DNA of 64,000 bases from Micromonospora sp. RHAY321. GTDB lineage: Bacteria; Actinomycetota; Actinomycetes; Mycobacteriales; Micromonosporaceae. How positions within the stretch are numbered: the stretch's first letter is position 1; each line of letters begins with the position of its first letter. Below are positions 8,701-18,534 of the stretch, in pieces. Under the pieces are notes generated by a model. It did not search any database. It was not told the origin of the DNA and saw nothing but the letters and a program-made list of their open reading frames with translations. Position numbers and translations under genes: made by a program. The stretch covers positions 496,001-560,000 of the forward strand of contig NZ_JAMHIW010000001.1 of assembly GCF_023896955.1 (NCBI RefSeq). Direction: 5' to 3'.

Positions 8701-11700
8701 GTGCAGCCCGGACACCGCGTGCAGCATCCGCAGCGGACGGCGGGCTGCCGCCAGCTCCCGCAGGTGGGCCAGGCGGGTGGCAACCGCTCGTGGACTGACG
8801 GCCTCGACATCGGTGATGTCGGTGAGGTCGAGGGTGCCGCGCAGGTCTGGGTAGGACCGAAGCAGTTGCCGGGTGAACTCGGCGGCGCGGGCCGGATCGG
8901 CGAACCTGGTGTCAGTGGCGACATCGACCATGACCACCTGGACGTGGGCGCCGAAGGCGCTCGGCAGTGCCTGCAGCAGCGGTTGCGGGCCACCGGCGTG
9001 CAGGCAGAGCAGCGTGCCGTGCGCGGGGGAAGCGCTCGGCTGATCCGCCGGATGCCACTCGGTGCGGTACAGGGGCAGGACCGGCGTTTGAGGATCCGGG
9101 CCGGTCGGGGTGAGCCAGTGCCGGTGGTGGGCGAACGGGTAGGAGGGCAGCGAGGTGGTCCTGGCCGACCCGCTCGGGTGAAGAGCGGTCCAATCGACGG
9201 ACTCCCCCCGAACCCACCGGTCGGCAAGCTCCGCCAGCGACTGCCTGTCCCGACGCTCGGGCATCGGCGCGGCGGGACCGGAGGGGCGCTCGGCGCGCCC
9301 GTGCGCGCTGTGGGCAGTGTCCCCCGCAGCGAAGCCGCGTAGAAGGTGGACGAGCTCGTTGCGGTCGGTCACGACCACGGCGAAACGTTCGGGCAGCGGT
9401 TCACGGCCGATCTGCAGGGTGTAGGCGATGTCGGCGAGGGTGGGGCCGTCGCGGCCTCCGCGGTGCCGGTCCAGCAGGTAGGAGGAGAGCCGACGCACGG
9501 CTGTCGCGGTTCCGTTGCCGGCCAGCACATCGGGGAGGTCGCCCTCGGCCAGCCGGGACAATTCGGCCAGTAACGCCGAGGTGTGTTCCGTCGCCTCGGC
9601 GGCGAGCACGTCGGCGAGTCTGGTGGCGGCCTGGCGTAGCTGGCGCGTGTCCCGGGCCGACAGGACGATCAGCTGGGGGCCGAGGTTGGGAGTCGCCGGG
9701 GATGCCGGCGGCGGCTCTTCGAGAACGACATGGGCGTTCGAGCCGCCGGCGCCGAACGAGCTGACGCAGGCGCGGCGGGGATGGCCGGCCGGGGCCGGCC
9801 ACGGCGTGAGATCGCGTTGCAGACGGAACGGCGAGTGCTCCCAGTCGATGCCGGGATGGGGTCGCTCGACGTGCAGGGTCGGTGCGAGGGTGCGGTGACG
9901 CAGTTGCAGCACAACCTTGGTCAGCCCGGCGATACCGGCGGCGCCCTCGAGGTGCCCGATGTTGGACTTGATCGATCCGATGGCACAGCCGCCCGGGGCG
10001 ACCGTGTCGGCGAACACCCGTTCCAGTCCGCTGATTTCTACGGGATCGCCGAGCTTGGTGCCGGTGCCGTGCGCCTCCACGTAATCGATGGTTTTCGGGT
10101 CGACCTCGGCGCGGGCGAGCGCGGCGGCGATCACACGGGCCTGCGCGGCGGGGTCGGGCACGGTGTACCCGTTGGTGCGTCCCCCGTGGTTGATGGCGGT
10201 GCCCTTGATGACCGCGTGGATGCGGTCCCCGTCGGCCAGCGCTTCGGCGAGGGGTTTGAGCAGGACCGCGCCGACGCCTTCGCCCGGGGCGAACCCGTCG
10301 CCGCCCTCGCCGAAGGCGCGGCAGCGATTGTCGTGCGACGGCATGTTCAGCCGCTTCTGTTCGATGAACTTGTTCGGGTGCAGGGAGAGGTTCACGCCGC
10401 CGGCCAGGGCGAGGGCGCACTCGCCGGCCCGCAGTGCGGACACCGCGAGGTGCAGTGCGGTCAGCGACGAGGAGCACATGGTGTCGACGGTCAGGCTGGG
10501 GCCGCGGAGGTCCAGAGCGTAGGAGACGCGGTTGGCGATCCCGGCGACGGACGAGTCGGTGCTCACGGGCGGGCCGGTGAGGGACTGCTCGACGCCGAAG
10601 AAGGTGTACTCGCTGTACATGGTGGCGGCGAAGACGCCGACGTGCCCGTGATGGGCCTGGCGGAGGCGGTGTCGGGGGTATCCGGCGTCGTCGAGGGTTT
10701 CCCATACCACCTCGAGGAACAGCCGCTCCTGAGGATCCATGAGGTCGGCGTCCCGTGGTGCGATGCCGAACAGCAGCGGATCGAAGCGATCGACCTGATC
10801 GAGGAAAGCGCCCTTCATCAGGTCCCGCGGCCAGGTGGGCCGGGCGCGGTGCGCGGGCATGTCGGTGATGGCGTCGTGACGATTGATCAGAAGCTGCCAC
10901 AGGGCGTCCAGGTCGTCGGCACCCGGGTAGCGGCCGGCGATGCCGATGATCGCGATGTCCGTGCCGGTGCCGGCGCCGGGGACGGATGGGGACGCTGACT
11001 GCCGTCCGGCCGACCGACCGGACTCGATGCGGTCGGCGAGTTCAGCCAGGGTGCGGTGTTCGAAGAACAGGTGCGGTGGCACGTCGCCGATGTCATCGGC
11101 AAGCTTCGCGGCCAGGTGCACGACCAGTGCGGAGTTGAGTCCGAGATGCTCCAGCGGGGTGTGTGGGTCCACCTGGTCGGCCCCGATGCCGGAGACCTCG
11201 GAAAATCGGGCCACGAGGTGGGACAGGACGCCGCGGGACCCAACCGCGGCGCTCGGCCCCCCGGTTGTCGCGACGGCGACGGTGGTGTTGTCGATGCCGT
11301 CAGTGGTGGCGATCCAGTGCCGCTGCGCCTGGAAGGGGTACGTCGGCAGGGCGATCCGCCGGGCCGGCGCAGGCCACAGCCGGCGCCAGTCCACGTCGGC
11401 GCCAGCGAGCCAGCTCGCGGACGCCTCATCCGCTCCGCTGGGCTGGACGATGGGCCGCGGGCCGGGGGCGGCGGTGGATGTCCGTACCCGCGCGTCGGTG
11501 CCGCCTGCGAGGAACGCGTCGAGGGCGCAGATGAGGTCTGCGGTGTCGCGGCAGGACAGCAGCAGCCGGTAGGTCATCGCCGTCCGGCCGGTCTGCAGCG
11601 TGAACGCCACATCGGCCAGGTCGGGTCGCTCCCGGGCGAGGTGCCGGTGCAACCAGCGGGCGGCGGTGGTGAGAGCCTCGGCGGTGGCAGCGGACAGCGG

Positions 11701-14700
11701 CACGAGCAGGGCGGCGGGGCCGGTGTGCGCCTCCTGGGTCCTCGATGGTGCCGCCTTGAGCAGGACGTGGGCGGATGACCCGCCGGCGCCGACGGCGTTG
11801 ACCAGGGCCAGCTCAGGCCCGGTCCACGGCTCGGGCGTGGTGACGACCCGGATCGGCGCACCGGGCCAGTGCAGCAGGCCCGGTCCGCCCTCGGGGACGG
11901 GGGTGGGGGCGATCCGACCGTGGCGCAGCTGAAGGACGACCTTGGTCAGCTGGGACATGCCGGCGGCTGCCTCGAGGTGACCGATGTTGTGTTTGACGGT
12001 GCCGATCGGAACGGGCGCAGGGTTGTCGTGGAACACACCGACAAGCGCTTCCAGCTCGGCGCTGTCGGCCACCGACGCCCCCGAGGCCGCGCACTCGACG
12101 TATCCGATCTCTTGCGGTGAGGCGTCCGCGCGGCGCAGCACGGCGCGGATGGAGTCGGTCAGCTCGGGGACCGATGGCAATCCGAAACGCCCACCGGTGT
12201 CGCCAGCGTGCGCGATCCACGTGGCGGCGATCAGCGCGTGGGCGCTGTCGCCGTCGGCGGCGCCCGCCGGCCAGGGACGTAGCAGGAGGGCGCCGTAGCC
12301 CTCGCCCGGCGACCAGCCGGTGGAGTCCGGGTCGAAGGCGCCGGATGCGACACCGTCGGCTGAGATGAGCCCCCAGGAGCGCAGCAGGTCGGCATGGTGC
12401 GGATGCAGCATCAGGTTCACCGCGCAGACCACGGCCGCGTCGCAGTCGCCGCGGCGCATGCTCTCCACCGCCAGGTGCACGGCGGTGAGGGTGGACGAGC
12501 ACGAGGTGTCCACGGCGAGGCTCGGCCCGCGGAAACCGAAGTAGTGCGAGATGCGGTTGGCGATGTCCGAGGCGGTGGACGCGGCTACGGCGGGCGCGCC
12601 GCCGCGTGCGGCCTCCGCGCCCACGAGTTCGTAGTCGTGCCACATCGCGGCGACGAACACCCCCACCCGGTCGGAGGTGCGCCGCAGGGACGAGGCGGTG
12701 TGCCCGGCGTTTTCCAGGCATTCCCACACCGAGGTCAGCAGCAGCCGCAGCTGCGGGTCGAGTGTGGCGGCCTCGCTGGGTGAGATGTGGAACAGGAGGC
12801 TGTCGAAGGCGTCGACGTCGTCGAGGTAGCCACCGGTGACGGCGTTCCGGCCGCCTGCCGGGCGTTGGGCGGGCGGGGGTCCGAGCGGCCTGCGGCCGGC
12901 CAGCAGCGCCTGCCACAGCTCGTCGACGTCCTCGGCGTCGGGATAGCGCCCGGACATGCCGACGATGGCGATGTCCGCCGTGGCCGGGTCCGGGGCGATC
13001 AGCGCGCTCGCCAGCGGGTCCGGTCCGCGGCCCGCGAGCAGACTGAGCAGGAAACGGTGGCCGTCGTCGGCGCCGAGCGCGGGGCGTAGCCGCTCAAAGG
13101 CCAGGGCACCGACCGGGCACAGGGACACTCCCAGCTCACCCTGCGCCATCATCAGCAGTTGCGTGATGTGCCCGGCCTCCACCGCGAGGTACCGATCGGC
13201 GTCCTGCCGGTACAGCGGTGCGATCCCTCGGGTCTGGCCGATCAGGTACAGCTCGAAGCCGGCGTCGTCGTAGACGGGCCGGTTGTAGTAGAAGTGCAGG
13301 CTTCGGTCGAGACCAGCACCGTCACTGACACGCTCGAGCGCATGGCGGTCCGGCCGGTAGTGGTACACCCCGCCGTCGAGGCCGTCGAGGCCGTTCGGTT
13401 TGACATACAGGTAGGTCTGCACGGCATAGGTGTCGCCGGCCGACGGATAGAGCCTGCGGGGTGTCCCGTCGACAAGGAACTCCCGCAGCAGTCCCAGGAG
13501 CCGGCCGAGGGTCGACAGCGGTAGCGGGGCGGCGACGAAACTCTTGCGCGACGCGCGTCGGCGGTACAGATCGTCGGGTGGGGCCGCGGAGGGCAGGGCG
13601 ATGAGGTGTTCCGGCGGCACCGGCGGACGCAGGTTCCAGTGCCCGGACTTGAAGCGTGCACGGTCCTCGACTGAGAAGAAGTCGACGTCCTCTGGAAGGC
13701 CGTCTGTGGCCTGCGGCGGAGTGTCGTCGGAGGCGGTGGCCGTGGCGGTCGCGGCGGATGCAGTGGTTGGCGGCACCGGCGTCGGGCCGGGGATGCCCGG
13801 CGGCCGAGCTGCGGCGATGGTCCCGGCCGGCGCGGATGCCGAAGGCTTGTCGTCCGATGGTGTCCGTGGGGGTGCTCCTCGCAGCACGGCAGCGAGGTGG
13901 CGGGCGATGCCGGCGACCGTCGGCTCGGCGAGCACCACGGAGATCGGAACCCGGTACTGGTACTTCTGCTGCAGCGCGCCGGACACCTGGACCAGGGTGA
14001 ACGAGGTGGCGCCCTGGTCCCAGATGTCGCCGTGCGGGTCGACGGCGTTGACGCCGAGCAGCCCGGCGAACAGATCGGCCACCTCCGCAGACAGGCTGGA
14101 CACGTCCGGGGCGTCCGTCGCCGCCCGGGGTGCGACGCCTTCGGCGGGCAGGGGCCACGGCAACGCGGCACGGTCGAGCTTGCCGTTGGCGGTGGCCGGG
14201 AAGGCGGGAACGAAGGCGACGAAGTTCGGCACCATGTAACCGGGAAGGGTCGCCGCAGCGTGTTCCCTGAGTTCACGGATGGCTGGTTGCGGGCCCGGCT
14301 CGGCGATGACGTAGGCGACCACCTTGCGGTCGCCACCGTCGCCTTGCGCGAGGACCACCGCGTCGCGCACGGCGGGGTGCTGACGTAACCGGTGCTCGAT
14401 CTCGCCGAGCTCCACGCGGAATCCCCGGATCTTGACCTGGTTGTCGCGGCGGCCCAGGAAGGTGAGAGTGCCGTCGGGGAAGTAGGCGGCACGATCGCCG
14501 GTGCGGTACATGCGCTGCCCGGGCTCGGCGGCGAACGGGTCGGGGATGAAGCGGGCGGCGGTGAGGTCGGTAGCGTTGTGGTAGCCCTGGGCCAGGCATT
14601 CTCCGGCGATGTAGAGGTCGCCTTCGGTGTCGGGAGGGCAGGGACGCAGCTCCTCGTCGAGCACGTAGTAGCGGCTGTTGTCGATCGGGCGTCCGTAGGG

Positions 14701-17700
14701 GATGCTGCGCCACTGCGCGTCGACCGGTCCAACCTCGAAGTGGTTGGACCAGACTGTGGCTTCGGTGGCACCCCCCAGACTCACGATCCGCACCTCGGGG
14801 AACGCGGCGCGTAGTGCGTCCGGCAGAGGCAGGGGCGTGTAGTCACCGCTGAGGAACACCAGCCGCAGGGCGCCGAAACCCTCGGGCAGTATCTCCGCGG
14901 GTATCTCCGCGGCCACTTGGGCCAGCGTCGTCGGGGCGGAGTTCCAGAACGTCACCTCTTCGTGGCGTAACACGGCGAGCAGCAGTGCGGGATCGTGTTG
15001 CTCGGTCTCGTCGGCGACGTAGAGAGCGGCACCGGTGCCCAGAACGCCGAACATGTCGTAGACGGACAGGTCGAAGCCGAGCGAGGTCACCGCGAGGCCG
15101 ACGTCACCGACCCGCAGGGGGTACACCCGTTCGCACCAGGCGAGCAGATTGGACACGGCGCGGTGGGCGACGGCGACGCCCTTGGGCGTGCCGGTGCTGC
15201 CGGAGGTGAAGATGATGTAGGCGAGGGCGTCGGCGGTGACGGCGGGGCGAGGGTTGCCGGGATCACCCTTGGCGGCGATGACGTCGTCGATACCCAGGAC
15301 CGTGATGCCGTCGGGAGTCTGCCAGTCAGGTGCCTCGGCGGTGGACATCACGAGCCACGCACCGGCGGCGCCCAGCATCGCGGCGGCGCGGCCGGCCGGC
15401 AGCGACGGCTCGACCGGCAGGTAGGTGCCGCCGGCTTTGACGATGCCGAGCACCGCCGCGATCATGGATGCGCCGCGTGGCATCCGCACGCCGATCACCG
15501 TGCCCGGGGTGATGGCCAATTCCTGGAGGTGGCGCGCCACCCGGTTGGCCTGCGCGTTCAGGTCACGGTAGGTGGTGGTGGCGACGGCGGTGCGTACCGC
15601 GACGGCGTGCGGGTGGCGGGCGGCGGCGCGTTCGAAGGGCTCATGGACGAGCCGTCGCGTCGGGAAATCGCGGGTGGTGTCGTTCCACCCGTAGACGATG
15701 GTGCGGTAGTCGCCCGGGCTCAGTGGTGCGGGGTCGGTACGTGCGACCGGCGGGCAGTCCAGGTCGGTCATCATGGCGCGGACCGCCTTGGTGAAGCGGG
15801 CGAATACCGCGTCCAGCCAGCCAGCGGGGAACGCCTCGGCGCGTGCGTCCCACGCCAGGAGGACCGTGTCGTCGTCGACGGTCGACACGCTGTCCAGCGC
15901 CACGCCGGGGGTGCAGCTGAACCAGGCCCCGTCCCGCATCCCCGGCGGGGTCCTCCACGCCGTGAGATCCACGACGCTGCTGTAGACCACCGGGAAGCCG
16001 GCCACCTGGCCCCGTAGTACCCGCCGTCTGAGCGCCTCGAGCCCGGATGCGGCGTCGGCTCGGGCGTCGATGGCCAACTCGGCGGTGACCAGTGCCGCGG
16101 CCTCGGCAGGCGGCTGTTGCGGCGGGCAGGCCGGCAGCCAGCTCAGAGCTGTCGCGTCGCCGGGGTCCCGAGTGCCGGGCACCCACCGCACGACAGGAAC
16201 GGCGAAGTCGGATACGCCGAGCTCGGTCGCCAGGACCTGGGTGAACACGCTCATCAGAAGCGCGTCCGGGGTGAGGTGACGGCGAGCCGCCTCCGCGGCG
16301 AAGGCACGCCAGCCGTCGACGTTGGCAGCGAGGCGTACGCGCGGCTGGTCGGGACGGGGCACCCCGGGCGAGCCGGCGGGCAGTACCACTCCCCCGGTCA
16401 CGGCTTCCGCGCGGCTGCGCCAATGCTCGCGTGCCGTGGCCTCGTCCATCCGATCGGCGCTCGGGGCCGTTGGCCGCTCCTCGGGGTTTGCCGTCCCCGC
16501 GTATCTGCGCACCAGATCACGCACCAGGAAGTGCACGGTCGGCGCGTCGAAGACGGCGATGTCGAACGCGCAGTGCAGGGTCGAGCGGCCGGCTCGGTGG
16601 GTGAGGCGGACGTCGAAGTGCGGCCAGCGGCCCAGCGCAAACGCCCTGCCCAGCAGGTCTGCGCGCATCCCTCCTAGCAGGGCTTCGGGGTCGTCGACAC
16701 CATCGAGGTCGATCACCGGGATGCGCCAGCTCGCCGGCGCGCGGGAGCTGGTGTGAAGCTGCCCGTCGTGGTCAAGCCAGGAACGGGCTGCGTCGCTGGC
16801 GCCGATGAGGGCGCGCAGTGCCGACTCCAGCCGATCCTGGTCAGGTACGTCGTCCAGTTCGACGGTCTTGTAGATCTGGCAGCCGTCCCACGCGTCGTGC
16901 GGAGCGGCCCGATCAACGAGGTACGACAGTTGCAGCGCGTTGGCCGGCCGACTGCGCGCGACGGCACCGGCCACCGCGAGCGCCCTGATCCCGTTGGTGA
17001 ACTGGGCCATCAGCGTTGACGCACTGTCGGCGGACAGACGATCCGGCAGGTGGTCCCACCGGATACGGAGGGCGCCGCCTTCCTCCCAGATCTGGTTGTC
17101 CAGAACGATGCCGGAAGTGCGAGACACGGCGTGAGCGATGTCAGCGTTGAAGCCGGCGTCGAAGCCGCCTGCGGGTCCGAGGCCCAGCAGGCTGGTGAAC
17201 ACCACCGCCAACTCGTCCGGCCCGGTCTGCCCACCCCGACGCAGTTCACGCAGCACGTCGACGCCGGAGACCGCGGAGTGCTCCAGCGCCGTCCACACCT
17301 GCTGGTGCAGATCGGCGGCGAGCTCGCCCAACGGACGCGACGGATCCGGGTCGGCAACGATGACCGCGGAGGAGGTGAACGGTCCCACGACGTGCTCAGC
17401 CGAGCGGGGCAACCAGGCCCTGGCACTGGTGGTCGTCACGATCGAGAACGCCCCACCGGCGCCGCCCCGCGCCAGCGTGTCGGCGAAGACCGCCAGGACA
17501 AGGGAGGACGGAGAGACGTCACGGGTGGCGGCGTAGGCGCGCACAGCGCTCCAGTCCTCTGCCGCGACCGTGTCGTCCAACGCCGCGCGCGCCCCGGTCA
17601 GCATCTGAGGGCCGTCCGGGTGCCGGAGGCTGGGACCGTTCGGCGCCTCACCCAAGCGTTCGACCCAGTACCGCAGATCACGCGATCGCTTCTCATCGCT

Positions 17701-18534
17701 GACCCCGGAGGTCATGGCCAGCAATCCCGCGCGGGCCGCGAGGCCCGGATCGGGAAGGGGCGCCTGGGGGTTCTGGTAGAGCTGCTCCCACTGCGCAAGT
17801 AGCAGAGCGGTGGAGTGGCCGTCGGCGACGAGCCCGTCGATGTCGACGTGCACCACGCCGCTCGCGTCGGGGAGCAGGCTCACCTCGATGGTGAACGGCG
17901 GCCACTGCTGGGGATCGCGGTTCCAGGCGGAGATCCGCTCGCGATGCGCGGTGAACGCACCAGGTGGCACGGCATTCAAGTGGTGTACGGGCATGGTCCA
18001 GTGCGGCGTGTCGGCCAGAATGCGCTGGTTCCCATCCGGGTCCACCACCGCACGCAGCATCTCGTGATGCTCAATGAGGCGTAACCATGCCGCCTGCAGC
18101 CGCTCGACGTCGATGGTGTCGACGGTGAACTCGAGGTACTGGTGGCAGCCCACGGGGTCCGGTGTCAGCTCGGGCACCGTCGCGGTGACGTAGGACTGTT
18201 GGATCGACGTCAGCGGGATGGGCGCGTCGGGCACGACGGCGGTCGGCACGGGCGGCTTGGCGGTGTCCACCGGATCGTCGACAGCCGCGGCCAGCAGCCT
18301 GGCGCACAGCTCCCGCACGGTGAAGTTGCCACTCAACCAGCTGAACGGGAAGTCGATCCCGCACTCGTCCTGCACCTCCAACCACAGTCGAGCGGCGGCC
18401 AGCGAGTCCAAGCCGATGCCGCTCAGGGTCGCCTCCGGCTCAACGACGCGGTCCGTACTTAGCGCCGCCGAGATCAGGCCCATCAGCTTGTGGTCGAGAT
18501 CATCGATACGCCGGCCGGCGGGGCCTTCTCGCAT
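5794..18534 (-). CDS. Hybrid NRPS / trans-AT PKS megasynthase, thiazole-forming
   Basis: A 4246-residue assembly-line enzyme. Approximate domains by residue: carrier 8-95 (Ser44); Cy1 105-525 (Asp233, Asp238, Ser241); Cy2 533-930 (Asp658, Asp663, Thr666); A 960-1460; PCP 1480-1552 (Ser1511); SagB/McbC-type FMN oxidase 1655-1840; KS1 1853-2265 (Cys2012, but the first catalytic His is Ala2149); ACP1 2435-2505 (Ser2468); KS2 2525-2940 (Cys2687, His2822, His2861); KR 3150-3610 (GGTGGIG, Ser3513/3514, Tyr3529); ACP2 3635-3710 (Ser3669); KS3 3750-4165 (Cys3914, His4049, His4089); short tail. The A-domain pocket read from A4-A5 is D-L-Y-N-F-S-L-V-W, very close to the cysteine code. No AT domain occurs, so malonyl must come from a trans-AT outside the window. 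The ATG at 18534 has GGAGGG seven bases upstream; a longer frame to 18855 lacks support. The last KS has no processing domains, implying a split module. Confidence 0.97.
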   Translation of the reverse strand: MREGPAGRRIDDLDHKLMGLISAALSTDRVVEPEATLSGIGLDSLAAARLWLEVQDECGIDFPFSWLSGNFTVRELCARLLAAAVDDPVDTAKPPVPTAVVPDAPIPLTSIQQSYVTATVPELTPDPVGCHQYLEFTVDTIDVERLQAAWLRLIEHHEMLRAVVDPDGNQRILADTPHWTMPVHHLNAVPPGAFTAHRERISAWNRDPQQWPPFTIEVSLLPDASGVVHVDIDGLVADGHSTALLLAQWEQLYQNPQAPLPDPGLAARAGLLAMTSGVSDEKRSRDLRYWVERLGEAPNGPSLRHPDGPQMLTGARAALDDTVAAEDWSAVRAYAATRDVSPSSLVLAVFADTLARGGAGGAFSIVTTTSARAWLPRSAEHVVGPFTSSAVIVADPDPSRPLGELAADLHQQVWTALEHSAVSGVDVLRELRRGGQTGPDELAVVFTSLLGLGPAGGFDAGFNADIAHAVSRTSGIVLDNQIWEEGGALRIRWDHLPDRLSADSASTLMAQFTNGIRALAVAGAVARSRPANALQLSYLVDRAAPHDAWDGCQIYKTVELDDVPDQDRLESALRALIGASDAARSWLDHDGQLHTSSRAPASWRIPVIDLDGVDDPEALLGGMRADLLGRAFALGRWPHFDVRLTHRAGRSTLHCAFDIAVFDAPTVHFLVRDLVRRYAGTANPEERPTAPSADRMDEATAREHWRSRAEAVTGGVVLPAGSPGVPRPDQPRVRLAANVDGWRAFAAEAARRHLTPDALLMSVFTQVLATELGVSDFAVPVVRWVPGTRDPGDATALSWLPACPPQQPPAEAAALVTAELAIDARADAASGLEALRRRVLRGQVAGFPVVYSSVVDLTAWRTPPGMRDGAWFSCTPGVALDSVSTVDDDTVLLAWDARAEAFPAGWLDAVFARFTKAVRAMMTDLDCPPVARTDPAPLSPGDYRTIVYGWNDTTRDFPTRRLVHEPFERAAARHPHAVAVRTAVATTTYRDLNAQANRVARHLQELAITPGTVIGVRMPRGASMIAAVLGIVKAGGTYLPVEPSLPAGRAAAMLGAAGAWLVMSTAEAPDWQTPDGITVLGIDDVIAAKGDPGNPRPAVTADALAYIIFTSGSTGTPKGVAVAHRAVSNLLAWCERVYPLRVGDVGLAVTSLGFDLSVYDMFGVLGTGAALYVADETEQHDPALLLAVLRHEEVTFWNSAPTTLAQVAAEIPAEILPEGFGALRLVFLSGDYTPLPLPDALRAAFPEVRIVSLGGATEATVWSNHFEVGPVDAQWRSIPYGRPIDNSRYYVLDEELRPCPPDTEGDLYIAGECLAQGYHNATDLTAARFIPDPFAAEPGQRMYRTGDRAAYFPDGTLTFLGRRDNQVKIRGFRVELGEIEHRLRQHPAVRDAVVLAQGDGGDRKVVAYVIAEPGPQPAIRELREHAAATLPGYMVPNFVAFVPAFPATANGKLDRAALPWPLPAEGVAPRAATDAPDVSSLSAEVADLFAGLLGVNAVDPHGDIWDQGATSFTLVQVSGALQQKYQYRVPISVVLAEPTVAGIARHLAAVLRGAPPRTPSDDKPSASAPAGTIAAARPPGIPGPTPVPPTTASAATATATASDDTPPQATDGLPEDVDFFSVEDRARFKSGHWNLRPPVPPEHLIALPSAAPPDDLYRRRASRKSFVAAPLPLSTLGRLLGLLREFLVDGTPRRLYPSAGDTYAVQTYLYVKPNGLDGLDGGVYHYRPDRHALERVSDGAGLDRSLHFYYNRPVYDDAGFELYLIGQTRGIAPLYRQDADRYLAVEAGHITQLLMMAQGELGVSLCPVGALAFERLRPALGADDGHRFLLSLLAGRGPDPLASALIAPDPATADIAIVGMSGRYPDAEDVDELWQALLAGRRPLGPPPAQRPAGGRNAVTGGYLDDVDAFDSLLFHISPSEAATLDPQLRLLLTSVWECLENAGHTASSLRRTSDRVGVFVAAMWHDYELVGAEAARGGAPAVAASTASDIANRISHYFGFRGPSLAVDTSCSSTLTAVHLAVESMRRGDCDAAVVCAVNLMLHPHHADLLRSWGLISADGVASGAFDPDSTGWSPGEGYGALLLRPWPAGAADGDSAHALIAATWIAHAGDTGGRFGLPSVPELTDSIRAVLRRADASPQEIGYVECAASGASVADSAELEALVGVFHDNPAPVPIGTVKHNIGHLEAAAGMSQLTKVVLQLRHGRIAPTPVPEGGPGLLHWPGAPIRVVTTPEPWTGPELALVNAVGAGGSSAHVLLKAAPSRTQEAHTGPAALLVPLSAATAEALTTAARWLHRHLARERPDLADVAFTLQTGRTAMTYRLLLSCRDTADLICALDAFLAGGTDARVRTSTAAPGPRPIVQPSGADEASASWLAGADVDWRRLWPAPARRIALPTYPFQAQRHWIATTDGIDNTTVAVATTGGPSAAVGSRGVLSHLVARFSEVSGIGADQVDPHTPLEHLGLNSALVVHLAAKLADDIGDVPPHLFFEHRTLAELADRIESGRSAGRQSASPSVPGAGTGTDIAIIGIAGRYPGADDLDALWQLLINRHDAITDMPAHRARPTWPRDLMKGAFLDQVDRFDPLLFGIAPRDADLMDPQERLFLEVVWETLDDAGYPRHRLRQAHHGHVGVFAATMYSEYTFFGVEQSLTGPPVSTDSSVAGIANRVSYALDLRGPSLTVDTMCSSSLTALHLAVSALRAGECALALAGGVNLSLHPNKFIEQKRLNMPSHDNRCRAFGEGGDGFAPGEGVGAVLLKPLAEALADGDRIHAVIKGTAINHGGRTNGYTVPDPAAQARVIAAALARAEVDPKTIDYVEAHGTGTKLGDPVEISGLERVFADTVAPGGCAIGSIKSNIGHLEGAAGIAGLTKVVLQLRHRTLAPTLHVERPHPGIDWEHSPFRLQRDLTPWPAPAGHPRRACVSSFGAGGSNAHVVLEEPPPASPATPNLGPQLIVLSARDTRQLRQAATRLADVLAAEATEHTSALLAELSRLAEGDLPDVLAGNGTATAVRRLSSYLLDRHRGGRDGPTLADIAYTLQIGREPLPERFAVVVTDRNELVHLLRGFAAGDTAHSAHGRAERPSGPAAPMPERRDRQSLAELADRWVRGESVDWTALHPSGSARTTSLPSYPFAHHRHWLTPTGPDPQTPVLPLYRTEWHPADQPSASPAHGTLLCLHAGGPQPLLQALPSAFGAHVQVVMVDVATDTRFADPARAAEFTRQLLRSYPDLRGTLDLTDITDVEAVSPRAVATRLAHLRELAAARRPLRMLHAVSGLHALPGPAPRLSGALLSGFVWAVSAESRTLSATVVDVETRSTAALAALVAEWTSTDGRAEVCYRSGRRFAPALELTDLPDGTPELDGDRSYLISGGTGGIGAVVARHLVTRGARAIALLGQRPMPPREDWDDADLDAHQATVAHQVRELEQLGARVALHCGPLDDRQPVAEFLDRVRADLGPIGGVIHCAGRMARTGSFTGKSADEIDAVLAPKVEGVDVLTALCAPDEPAFMVSFSSLAGVSPTLAAGVTEYAAANRYLDRHASHLTRQGRAGVCAIAWPSWGDVGMSGGTDNIPPSLSVQDGLRILDVVLVGPAPANVVVVPGGNISAILAAPPLSTTAPQPDGSRATAAQFPAPAPPVPDWLVDVFTTTVGISRDDLDVQTPFGDLGVDSLLIADLVTAVEVRLGAPVAPSAFLDHPSLAALAAHLRDVHPAPPVSAPPPTTSTAGGASPRTDAQHTPGLNGVHRQLAAEETIAVIGMSCRFPGAADVRAFWDLLTTGTCAVTQVPAARWDTDALYRPSTEPGRSVSKWGGYLDGIELFDPDYFSMTDEEAITLDPGIRLMLEGVATCLADAGYRDELGGDDVGVFVGARLSDYRRRVGRRTGTAAFGGDQNFLAARIAHQWNLTGPNLVVDSACSSALVAVQLAMRSILAGESSAALVGAVDVLLDAQVHLDFSAAGALSPSGRCRTFDRSADGFVPGEGCGVLLLKRLDKAIADGDRIRATIDAAAVGNDGRTVGLTTPNPVAQAAVIRRALRDARVRPDQVGMIEAHGTATMIGDPIELQALTNVFRESTQRTGYCQIGSVKSNLGHLLSAAGIAGLTKAVLAVEHGAIPASLFCDEPNPRFHFAASPFVPATRLTSWTSEPEARIAGVSAFGLGGTNAHVIVRGAPAAAPSRTPLAPPVFRRRRLWLDPPVVDGTTASNPSPAILPAAGLPPAADPAAAPATGLVASLLSLGYDDTTPTEEQS

